Positions 7,731 through 13,227 of a stretch of DNA of 13,227 nt are shown here, in pieces (the stretch's first letter is position 1; each line of letters begins with the position of its first letter). Made by a program: the position numbers and the translations under genes. Under the pieces are notes generated by a model that made no database searches, was not told the DNA's origin, and saw nothing but the letters and a program-made list of their open reading frames with translations. The stretch comes from Alphaproteobacteria bacterium (lineage in GTDB: Bacteria; Pseudomonadota; Alphaproteobacteria; GCA-2731375), in assembly GCA_028281075.1 (NCBI GenBank), contig JANQKO010000422.1, forward strand, positions 1-13,227. The letters are read 5' to 3'.

Positions 7731-8302
7731 CCCGACGCGCTGGCGGCATCGACGCGAACGATCTCGGCGGCGACCTCGTCGAGCACGTCGGTCCTGTCGA
7801 GCGTACGGGCGAGAATCATGGCGCCTTCGAGCGCCGACAGGATGCTGAGCGCCCGCTGGCGGCGCTTGCCGGCATCGCCGGGTCCGGCACGCCCGAGCAC
7901 GGTTTCCAGCCAGTCGACATTGCACTGGAAGAATCTCTTGGTCTCGTCCGCCACCACCAGCGGCAGGCTGGCGACCTCGGCCCCGAGGATGCCGCAAAGG
8001 CACATCTGGCCGTCGCGCGCCAGGGCCTGGCGGAAGGCGTCGACATAGCGTCTCAGCAACGCCGCCGGCGGCAGCGACGGATCCGCGGCATCGCCGACCG
8101 CGGCCAGGAAGCGGTCGGTGTAGCGGCGGGCCAGCGCCCCGCCCAGCTCGGCCTTGGAGGCGAAATGCGCGAACACGCCGGCGCTGTCCGTGCCGACCGC
8201 GGCGGCGATGTCGTCGATACCGAACCCGTTATAGCCCTCGCGCCGCACGAAGCGTTCCGCGGCGTCGAGGATGGCGCTGGCCATGGCGGGGGCGGCAGTC
8301 AC
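7682..8302 (-). CDS. TetR/AcrR-family transcriptional regulator
   Basis: Predicted DNA-binding repressor, 206 residues. The N-terminal helix-turn-helix is clear: ILDAAERFVRREGYNGFGID, then DIAAAVGTDSAGVFAHFASKAEL (about 31-53). The ligand-binding half contains MCLCGILGAEVASLP (100-114), a pattern seen in a common subgroup of TetR regulators with small-molecule ligands. The GTG at 8302 was chosen because AGGGGA lies about 7 nt upstream and gives a normal TetR length; a longer version from an upstream start would add an unconserved leader. It lies 89 bp after the last gene of the H-NOX operon on the same strand. An inverted repeat upstream suggests autoregulation. Its 3' end overlaps the phosphotransferase gene in antisense. 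Target genes are not evident. Confidence 0.88.
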   Translation of the reverse strand: MTAAPAMASAILDAAERFVRREGYNGFGIDDIAAAVGTDSAGVFAHFASKAELGGALARRYTDRFLAAVGDAADPSLPPAALLRRYVDAFRQALARDGQMCLCGILGAEVASLPLVVADETKRFFQCNVDWLETVLGRAGPGDAGKRRQRALSILSALEGAMILARTLDRTDVLDEVAAEIVRVDAASASGQRSTSAQPCSASERA

Positions 8303-8331
8303 GGTTCGGTCCCCTGAGTCGACCGATTCCA

Positions 8332-8353
8332 ATACCATATTGATAGCAGGTAT
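8332..8353. promoter_or_regulatory. Inverted repeat upstream of the TetR gene, candidate operator
   Basis: ATACC (8332-8336) and GGTAT (8349-8353) are inverted arms separated by 12 bp. The site is 30-51 bp upstream of the TetR start and is more AT-rich than its surroundings. Size and position fit a TetR autoregulatory operator; the short arms leave room for chance. Confidence 0.4.
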
Positions 8354-8391
8354 CGCCGCCCGGCGCGACAGGGACCCGATGACCGGCGACG

Positions 8392-9561
8392 TCAATCGAC
8401 CTTGACGCGGCGGCGGACGCGGATCGGTTCCTGAATGTTCTTCAGCTTGCGAAGCTGCCGAAGCTTGTGGATCATCGGCTCGGTGAGCGCGTGGCCGGCC
8501 GCCAGGATCATCTCGCCGTCATCGCCGGTGACGTCCTCCAGCAGATGGTCGCCCATCGCCAGGCGGGCAAGCGTCACGTCGACGTCCCGCTCCTCGGTCA
8601 GGTCCGCGCGCGCCGTGCCGGCGCCGGTCAGCGCCCGCGCCGCGAGGTCGAGCAACGCCGGATCGTAGAGCCCGGCCTTCGCCTTCAGCGCCGCCAGGTC
8701 GTCGTGCGAAACCTGCTCACCGGCGCAGATGCCCGACAGGTCGGTCAGCAGCTTCAGGACCCGCCCGGCGACGGGGATCTCCTCGCCAGCCTTGCCGTCG
8801 TCGGGAAAACCGCTGCCGTCGAAGCCCCGGTTCTGATAGTAGATCGCGTCGGCCACGGCTTCGAGGCGCGGGATGTTGCGCACCAGGTCGCGCGCGGCGC
8901 CGGGCGACTGGCTCACCAGTTCGGCCTCGCGCGGCGACAGCTCGGCCTTGCCCTCGAGCTTGGCCAGCACGTCGGTCGGCAGCACGATCCGGCCGAGACC
9001 GGCCAGCATGATGGCCATGTCGAGCTGCCAGGGATCGATGCCCCTGAGCTTCGGTATCAGGCGCCGGGCCCAGGCGCGCATGCGGGCCGTGGCATCGAAG
9101 GTGCGCGCGTTCTGCAACGACAGGATATCGATCAGCAGCTTGATGCTGCCGGCCAGTGTCTGCTCCAGCAGGTCGCGCTCGGCCCGCCGCAGGCGATACT
9201 GCTCCTTCGCGTCGGTGATCGCGGCCAGCAGGTCCTGGGGCTGGCACGGCTTGGTCAGGAAGCGAAAGATGTTGCCGTCGTTGATGGCCTGCGCGGCGGT
9301 TTCCTGATCGGCATTGCCGGTCAGCATCATGCGCACGGAATCGGGACTGCGCGTCGCCACCTTTTTCAGGAAGGCGACACCGTCCATCTCCGGCATCTGC
9401 TGGTCGCTGATGACGACGCTGAACGGCCCCTGCTCGGCCAGCGCGGCAAGGCCCTCGGCGCCGCCGGTCGCCGTCACCATCTCGACCTGCTTGCGCAAAC
9501 GGCGCTTGAACGCGTTCAGCACGTTCGGGTCGTCATCGACGAACAGGACCTTCGCGCTCAC
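8392..9561 (-). CDS. Response regulator: receiver plus degenerate HD-GYP domain, HnoD-like
   Basis: A 389-residue regulator. The receiver (about 3-120) keeps the acidic pair near residues 9-11, the phosphorylatable D53 in VVISDQQMPEMDG, T81 and K104. Residues about 130-290 follow the HD-GYP layout (LPTDVLAKLEGKAELSPREA, RGFDGSGFPDD, IPVAGRVLKLL) but the metal ligands are gone: the HD pair is A187-G188 in MLAGLGRI, the usual H..P..G is SQSPGAA, HHE is YYQN and GYP is GFP. A small C-terminal domain follows (LAMGDHLLEDVTGDDGEMIL). It is therefore predicted not to hydrolyse c-di-GMP but to act by protein contact, as described for HnoD of H-NOX systems. The GTG start overlaps the preceding stop (GTGA), with AAGGAGGT at 9568-9575 as a strong ribosome site. 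Last gene of the H-NOX operon. Confidence 0.88.
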   Translation of the reverse strand: MSAKVLFVDDDPNVLNAFKRRLRKQVEMVTATGGAEGLAALAEQGPFSVVISDQQMPEMDGVAFLKKVATRSPDSVRMMLTGNADQETAAQAINDGNIFRFLTKPCQPQDLLAAITDAKEQYRLRRAERDLLEQTLAGSIKLLIDILSLQNARTFDATARMRAWARRLIPKLRGIDPWQLDMAIMLAGLGRIVLPTDVLAKLEGKAELSPREAELVSQSPGAARDLVRNIPRLEAVADAIYYQNRGFDGSGFPDDGKAGEEIPVAGRVLKLLTDLSGICAGEQVSHDDLAALKAKAGLYDPALLDLAARALTGAGTARADLTEERDVDVTLARLAMGDHLLEDVTGDDGEMILAAGHALTEPMIHKLRQLRKLKNIQEPIRVRRRVKVD

Positions 9562-10649
9562 AGCCGAACCTCCTTCTGCCGCAGGGTGCTGCGCACGGAT
9601 TCGATCAGCGGCGCGGTCCCGGCCGCGGGACCGGGTTCGGCGGCCCCGTCGGGCCGGTTGACCAGCGACCGCACGGTGTCGATGAGAATGGCCAGATGGC
9701 CGCCGTCCTCGCCGCCGGCGCCGTCCGCCAGCAGCCCGACGAGTTCCGCTGGAAATCCCCAGAGGCTGGCCATGAACATGGCGGCCGGCGCCATGTCGGG
9801 ATCGGCCGGCGTGCCGCCAGCCAGCATCGCGGCATGGCCGAGCTCGGTGAACTTGCAGGCCTGCCGGGCCAGCAGCCTGCCGGTGTCGCTCAGATCCATT
9901 TCGCCGGCGACGCACTCGGCGATCGCCGCGGCGCGGCAGGCCCGGCGCCAGCAATCGAGAAACGCCGGCGCCCAGGGCGCGTCCTCGTCCAGCGGCCGGC
10001 AAAATCCGGGCAGCGCCAGCAGATCGCGCATCACGTCGATGCCCAGCATGCGCACGGCCTGCCCCGGCACGAACATCACGTTGTCGATGCCGAAATAGGC
10101 GGAATTGGAGAGCTGCAGGATCTTCGCCGACAGGCTCAGATCGTCGGCGACGATCTCGGCCAACTGGTCGAGCGAGGGTGTCTCCAGCGACAGCGTGTAG
10201 CGAAGCTTGTCGATGACGCCCTGCGGGCTCGGCAGGCACGGCAAGGCCGGCAGCGACGCCGCCGCCGCCTCGGAGACGCCGGACCGGGTCCGCAGGACCG
10301 CGCCGATGGCCGCGGTCAGCAGATCGGCGTCGCAGGGTTTCGCCAGATACCGGTGGCTGGGGCCGATGGTGCGGTAGACCGCCTCGCGGTCGGCATGGCC
10401 AGAGAGCACGACGCGGACGCTCGCCGGCTGCCGTTCGGCGAAGCCGCACAGCACCTGCGCGCCGTCGATGCCCGGCATGCGCATGTCCGAGACGACGACG
10501 TCGAACCGGGTTTCGCCGGCCAATGCCAGCGCCTGCTCGCCGCCCTCGGCGAACTGCATGTCCCATTCGCGCCGATGCGCGCGCAGCATGCGCCGGAGGC
10601 CGTCCAGCACGTGACGCTCGTCATCGACGAAGAGGATGCGGGCCTTCAT
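9558..10649 (-). CDS. Response regulator: receiver plus HDOD domain
   Basis: A 363-residue regulator. The receiver domain (1 to about 120) has D9/D10, the phospho-acceptor D55 in VVVSDMRMPGIDG, S83 and K104, so it should be phosphorylated. After a short alanine-rich linker, the HDOD domain begins at LPALPCLPSPQGVIDKL (133-149), continues with LAEIVADDLSLSAKILQLSN and SAYFG (163-187), and ends in a weakly conserved half (SLWGFPAELV). HDOD domains resemble HD phosphohydrolases but lack catalytic residues and act in signalling by protein contacts. The ATG overlaps the kinase stop as TGATG, and its own stop overlaps the next start as GTGA. The position directly after the kinase makes it a likely kinase substrate; the output partner is unknown. 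Confidence 0.88.
   Translation of the reverse strand: MKARILFVDDERHVLDGLRRMLRAHRREWDMQFAEGGEQALALAGETRFDVVVSDMRMPGIDGAQVLCGFAERQPASVRVVLSGHADREAVYRTIGPSHRYLAKPCDADLLTAAIGAVLRTRSGVSEAAAASLPALPCLPSPQGVIDKLRYTLSLETPSLDQLAEIVADDLSLSAKILQLSNSAYFGIDNVMFVPGQAVRMLGIDVMRDLLALPGFCRPLDEDAPWAPAFLDCWRRACRAAAIAECVAGEMDLSDTGRLLARQACKFTELGHAAMLAGGTPADPDMAPAAMFMASLWGFPAELVGLLADGAGGEDGGHLAILIDTVRSLVNRPDGAAEPGPAAGTAPLIESVRSTLRQKEVRL
9568..9575 (-). promoter_or_regulatory. Strong ribosome binding site inside the preceding gene
   Basis: The minus-strand sequence AAGGAGGT lies about 6 nt before the GTG at 9561, within the last codons of the receiver-HDOD gene. It supports a GTG start and independent, efficient initiation of the degenerate HD-GYP regulator. 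Confidence 0.7.
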
Positions 10650-12043
10650 CAGGCGGCTTCCCGACCGCAGGCCGCCTCGATCGGCAGCGAGATCCGAAAG
10701 GTCGTGCCGCCGCCGACCTCGGAATCGATGTCGATGGCGCCGCCATGCTTGGCGACGACGATGTTGTGGGTGATGGCGAGGCCCTGGCCCGTGCCCCTGC
10801 CGACGCCCTTGGTGGTGAAGAAGGGATCGTAGACCTTCTCCAGGTTTTCCGCCGGAATGCCGCAGCCGGTGTCCGCCACCGTCAGGACGACCCGGCCGGC
10901 CTCGCCGCGGGTGGCGATGCGGATCCGGCCCAGCGCCTCGCCCGGCACCTCCTCGATGGCATGCGCGGCGTTGACGATCAGGTTCAGCAGCACCTGGTTG
11001 ATGTCGCCCGGATGGCCCATGATCTTCGGCAGGTCGCCGGCCAGGTCGAAATCCAGCTCGGCGACGTATTTCCACTGGTTGCGGCACACCGTCGCCGTGG
11101 TCTTCAGCGCCTTGTTCAGGTCGATCGCCGTTTTCTCGTCGCCGCCGGGATGGGCGAATTCCTTGATCGCGCCAACGATCTTGCCGATCCGCCTGACGCC
11201 GTCGAGGCTCTGCGCGATGCAGCGCGGCGCCTCGTCCATCAGGAACGCGAGGTCGGCGTCGTCCTCGGCCGCCTTGACCTCGTCCACCACCTCGCCGCCG
11301 CCGGCCGCCGCCAGGGCCGTCATCGCCTTCGCGTGCGCCGCGAAGACCTGCTCCAGGTCGGCCATCATGTCTTTCAGGAAATGGATGTTGTCGCTGATGA
11401 ACTGCACCGGCGTGTTGATCTCGTGCGCGATGCCGCTGGCCAGCGTGCCGAGGGATTCCAGCTTCTGCGCCTGGCGCAGGTCCTGCTCCAGCGCCTGGCG
11501 TTTCGTCTCGGCCCTGCGGCGTTTGGTGATGTCGCGGCAAATCCACACCGTGTGCACCTGACCGGCATGCTCGAGCCGGGACACGCCGATCTCGACCGGG
11601 AAGGCGCGGCCGTCGGCCGCCAGGCCGGTCAGCTCGCTCGACAGCTCGCGCTCACCATCATCGCCATCATCAGCGTCGGCGTCGGCGGCGAGATCCGTGA
11701 CCGCGGCCCGGACCAACGCATCGGCCTCCGCGCGGCAGGCCTCGGCGAACAGCGCGGCGACCGGACGGCCGGTCAGCGCGTCCGCGTCGGCGCCGAAGCA
11801 GGTCTCCGCCATGCGGTTGACCCGGACGATGGCGCCGTCGGCGTCGACCAGCAGGAAGACGGCCGCCGAGCGGTCGAGGATGGCGTTGAGCTGCGACGAC
11901 TGGGCGGCGAGCTCGCCGGCCAGACGCTGCAGCTCGCCATTGGCCTGGTAGAGCTCGAAGCTCTTGGCCTCGAGCAGCGCTTCGGCCTGCTGGCGAGCGG
12001 CTTTCTCGCGCGCGTAGCGGCGTTGCAGGAGGTGCGGGTCCAT
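10649..12043 (-). CDS. Soluble PAS-domain sensor histidine kinase, putative H-NOX-associated kinase (HnoK-like)
   Basis: A 464-residue kinase with no membrane segment, so it is cytosolic. Order: an N-terminal coiled-coil-like helix (about 5-50, REKAARQQAEALLEAKSFEL), a PAS domain (about 51-178) with an acidic loop DADADDGDD, a dimerisation helix with H-box SGIAHEINTP (H207 the phosphorylation site), and a GHKL ATPase with N-box NLIVNAAHAI (354-363), DTGCGIP (391-397), PFFTTK (407-412) and GTGQGL (417-422). All catalytic boxes are intact. It starts 14 nt after the H-NOX stop and overlaps the next regulator by one base (TGATG). The context supports control of its autophosphorylation by NO-bound H-NOX; that is inference from known H-NOX operons. 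It carries no receiver of its own; the two receivers are encoded downstream. Confidence 0.9.
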   Translation of the reverse strand: MDPHLLQRRYAREKAARQQAEALLEAKSFELYQANGELQRLAGELAAQSSQLNAILDRSAAVFLLVDADGAIVRVNRMAETCFGADADALTGRPVAALFAEACRAEADALVRAAVTDLAADADADDGDDGERELSSELTGLAADGRAFPVEIGVSRLEHAGQVHTVWICRDITKRRRAETKRQALEQDLRQAQKLESLGTLASGIAHEINTPVQFISDNIHFLKDMMADLEQVFAAHAKAMTALAAAGGGEVVDEVKAAEDDADLAFLMDEAPRCIAQSLDGVRRIGKIVGAIKEFAHPGGDEKTAIDLNKALKTTATVCRNQWKYVAELDFDLAGDLPKIMGHPGDINQVLLNLIVNAAHAIEEVPGEALGRIRIATRGEAGRVVLTVADTGCGIPAENLEKVYDPFFTTKGVGRGTGQGLAITHNIVVAKHGGAIDIDSEVGGGTTFRISLPIEAACGREAA

Positions 12044-12057
12044 GGTGGCCGGGACGC

Positions 12058-12600
12058 CTAGTTGACGCGGGTCAGCCGGAACGTCGCCGCCGTGCCGGGC
12101 GGGTCGAGGTCAGTCCGTTCGAGCCGCACCGCCTCGCCGAAATGATTGACGCAGGCGTCGATCAGGCCGTGCGCCAGATCGGCGAGACCCCGCTCGGAGG
12201 CATAGTCGATCACCAGGGTCGACGGGTCGGGCCGGCTGCAGGTCAGCGACGGCAGGTCCGCGTCGGGATAGAGCTTGCGCACCTCGACATGGATGTAGCT
12301 GTCGACCTTCTCCAGGAAGTCGTAGGCATTGCTGCTGCCGACGAAGAAATCGGGATGCGCCTTGACGAAGGTGTTGAACAGATGCTGGCCGAACGCCTTG
12401 ACCAGGTCCGGCACCGCCTGCCGGGTCTTGGCGCTGAGCGCGCCGACCAGCGCGACGATTTCGCCATGGTCGTAGGTGCCGACCGCGGTATAGGCGCCAC
12501 CGGACTTCAGATCACTGTCCATGACAATGGATTCGGTGATCTCGGGCGAAAAAGCCTGGTCCACCATTTCAAGAAATTCAGTAAAAACCACACCCTTCAT
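12058..12600 (-). CDS. Haem-NO-binding (H-NOX) protein, predicted NO sensor
   Basis: Stand-alone cytosolic H-NOX domain of 180 residues, the usual length. It begins MKGVVFTEFLEMVD like the family. The proximal haem ligand is H104 in SYIHVEVRKLYP, the conserved proline is P117, and the YxSxR haem-propionate motif is Y133-A-S135-E-R137. By hand alignment to the Thermoanaerobacter (Caldanaerobacter) H-NOX, with offset 0 at the N-terminus and +2 later, the distal-pocket residues W9, N74 and Y140 correspond to F9, L74 and L142. The hydrogen-bonding tyrosine needed for stable O2 binding is therefore missing, which predicts NO rather than O2 sensing. The ATG has GGGAG about 6 nt upstream. It is the first gene of an operon with a kinase and two response regulators. 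Confidence 0.95.
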   Translation of the reverse strand: MKGVVFTEFLEMVDQAFSPEITESIVMDSDLKSGGAYTAVGTYDHGEIVALVGALSAKTRQAVPDLVKAFGQHLFNTFVKAHPDFFVGSSNAYDFLEKVDSYIHVEVRKLYPDADLPSLTCSRPDPSTLVIDYASERGLADLAHGLIDACVNHFGEAVRLERTDLDPPGTAATFRLTRVN

Positions 12601-12662
12601 GGTTATCTCCCGGTGATTCCAATACAGGCGAACTAATGACCTCGATCTTTAGGCATCACAGA

Positions 12663-12705
12663 TTAATTTCGAATTGAAAATCCCATATTCTGGGACGTTA
12701 ATTTC
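12663..12705. promoter_or_regulatory. Symmetric and repeated motifs upstream of H-NOX
   Basis: TTAATTTC occurs at 12663-12670 and again at 12698-12705, in direct orientation 35 bp apart. Between them TCCCA-TATTC-TGGGA (12681-12695) is a perfect inverted repeat. The block lies 63-105 bp upstream of the H-NOX ATG in AT-rich DNA, a normal place for an operator or activator site. It matches neither the FNR/NnrR box (TTGAT-N4-ATCAA) nor a sigma-54 promoter that I could recognise. Confidence 0.35.
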
Positions 12706-12764
12706 TTCACGGATCAATGGCGCGCCATTTCGCTAAAGATGCGGAAAATGCCCGTCATGCGCAG

Positions 12765-12780
12765 TCCCCATTTGGGGGGA
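12765..12780. repeat. Short GC palindrome, box 1 of a small repeat family
   Basis: AGTCCCCATTTGGGG: CCCCA and TGGGG pair around TT. It shares the AGTCCCC theme with the boxes at 12815 and 12974. Confidence 0.35.
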
Positions 12781-12814
12781 ACCTGCCGGTGGTAGTCGGC
12801 ATGATGCTGGCTAC

Positions 12815-12831
12815 TAGGGGCAGTCACCCTG
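12815..12831. repeat. Box 2 of a small repeat family
   Basis: TAGGGGCAGTCACCCTG is close to the palindrome at 12974-12988 and looks like a decayed copy with one inserted A. Confidence 0.35.
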
Positions 12832-12857
12832 TTGGTTTTCCGAGCCTGCGACTCTCA

Positions 12858-12956
12858 AGGTTTCACCGCCAAGTCGCCAAGACACCAAGGTCACGCCGAA
12901 CGTCTGAAGACCACAACGCCTGATCTTGGTGTCTTTGCGTCTCTGTGGTGAAACCT
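12858..12956. repeat. 99-bp hairpin element with 36-nt imperfect inverted arms (MITE-like)
   Basis: Left arm 12858-12893 and right arm 12921-12956 are inverted copies matching at 30 of 36 positions without gaps, separated by 27 nt. The tips (AGGTTTCACC/GGTGAAACCT) and the inner ends (AAGACACCAAG/CTTGGTGTCTT) are perfect. The style of the sequence resembles dispersed 'TTTCACCACnGAGACnC' repeats found in many bacterial genomes, probably non-autonomous mobile or structural elements. No transposase is nearby. No target-site duplication could be identified with confidence. Confidence 0.7.
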
Positions 12957-12968
12957 CGAGCGTCGATC

Positions 12969-12993
12969 TCTAATAGGGACAGTCCCTAATAGA
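12969..12993. repeat. 25-bp near-perfect palindrome, box 3
   Basis: TAGGGAC-A-GTCCCTA (12974-12988) is a perfect inverted repeat. The flanking five bases on each side pair at four of five positions. GGGACAGTCCC-type motifs of this kind often flank IS200-like REP-associated transposases, but none is present here. Confidence 0.5.
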
Positions 12994-13011
12994 TGCGGTC
13001 ATGCCGGCCCG

Positions 13012-13034
13012 CGCGGCCTTGAAAAAAGTGCCGA
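13012..13034. repeat. Probable truncated REP-type unit
   Basis: GTCATGCCGGCC at the start matches the head of the REP units at 13051 and 13146. It then diverges at GCGCGGCCTTG, so only a half unit is recognisable. Confidence 0.35.
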
Positions 13035-13050
13035 AGCCTCGCCCCCAATT

Positions 13051-13080
13051 GTCATGCCGGCGGAGGCCGGCATCCATGGG
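13051..13080. repeat. REP-type palindromic element
   Basis: ATGCCGGC (13054-13061) and GCCGGCAT (13066-13073) form a perfect 8-bp stem with loop GGAG, within the GTCATGCCGGC...CATCCATGG layout common to alphaproteobacterial REP sequences. Confidence 0.65.
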
Positions 13081-13145
13081 ACTGGCCGCCCGTCGAACGA
13101 CAATGTCTTCGGGGTCTCGGCACCGGCGACGGTCTCCCGCCACGG

Positions 13146-13195
13146 TCATGCCGGTGGAGTCTGTCCCGGCGCAAGCCGGGGCCGCCATGCATGGG
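13146..13195. repeat. REP-type palindromic element, second form
   Basis: The unit opens with GTCATGCCGG like the other copies. It carries a perfect stem CCCGGC (13165-13170) and GCCGGG (13175-13180) with a GCAA tetraloop, then CGCCATGCATGGGC. It may be a composite of two half units. Confidence 0.6.
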
Positions 13196-13227
13196 CACCC
13201 GACCGCCGGCGCGGCGCTTGCCCGCGA

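Larger units (their letters stand above)
12601..13227. other. Gene-free region with H-NOX upstream sequence and a repeat cluster
   Basis: No credible protein or RNA gene is seen in these 627 bp. The first 120 bp are markedly more AT-rich than the rest of the window and should hold the H-NOX promoter, though no convincing -35/-10 pair could be chosen. From about 12760 to the end there are short palindromic boxes, a long hairpin element and REP-type hairpins. Open frames here have the arginine/alanine-rich composition typical of translated REP sequence. Confidence 0.7.

Noticed and set aside
8392..9561. Active c-di-GMP phosphodiesterase
   Set aside because: The HD pair and the other metal-binding histidines are all substituted.
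8467..10098. Long + strand open frame opposite the response regulators
   Set aside because: Low-complexity Gln/Arg/Gly composition; the - strand frames carry receiver, HDOD and HD-GYP motifs.
12601..12720. FNR/NnrR box or sigma-54 promoter for the H-NOX operon
   Set aside because: No TTGAT-N4-ATCAA or GG-N10-GC element in suitable form was found.
12717..12923. 68-residue + strand open frame in the repeat region
   Set aside because: It runs through the palindromic box and the hairpin arm, has no ribosome site and no domain-like pattern.
12858..12956. CRISPR array
   Set aside because: The two copies are inverted rather than direct, and there are no regular spacers or cas genes.
12970..13188. 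72-residue - strand open frame
   Set aside because: It is a translation of REP-type repeats (MDAGLRRHD-like peptide common to such sequences), not a gene.

Overview
The window is very GC-rich, with tight gene packing, GTG/TTG starts and ATGA/GTGA/TGATG overlaps. Together with the gene families this suggests a free-living alphaproteobacterium (Rhodospirillales-like). That is an inference from style and content; there is no rRNA or marker gene here to prove it.

Layout. (1) 1-4068, + strand: a carbohydrate-type (CUT1) ABC importer operon: the 3' part of a MalK/UgpC-like ATPase (its start lies before the window), two inner-membrane permeases and, last, the periplasmic binding protein. (2) A long GC-rich hairpin at 4089-4130 separates it from a convergent (- strand) CPA2 cation:proton antiporter with a C-terminal RCK/NAD-binding domain (4169-5887). 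(3) A 297-bp divergent intergenic region with a plausible promoter and a 21-bp palindrome leads to two + strand genes: a small SnoaL/NTF2-like protein (6185-6565) and an ACAD10/11-type aminoglycoside-phosphotransferase-like kinase (6666-7730). (4) A TetR regulator on the - strand (7682-8302) overlaps the 3' end of that kinase.

(5) The most interesting part is the - strand operon 12600 to 8392: a stand-alone haem-NO-binding (H-NOX) protein, a soluble PAS histidine kinase, a receiver-HDOD response regulator, and a receiver plus degenerate HD-GYP response regulator. The last three genes overlap, which points to translational coupling. This is a predicted nitric-oxide-sensing two-component pathway: H-NOX binds NO and controls the kinase, which phosphorylates the two receivers. 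It resembles the HnoX/HnoK/HnoB/HnoC/HnoD network of gammaproteobacteria, but an HDOD protein sits in the operon where an EAL phosphodiesterase might be expected. The H-NOX keeps the haem ligand set but lacks the distal tyrosine of O2-binding relatives, so NO selectivity is predicted.

(6) Upstream of H-NOX, 12601-13227 has no credible gene. It holds a locally AT-rich upstream region with short symmetric motifs, then a cluster of small repeats: three GGGnCAGTCnCCC-like boxes, a 99-bp hairpin element with 36-nt arms (MITE-like), and REP-type GC-rich hairpins running to the window end.
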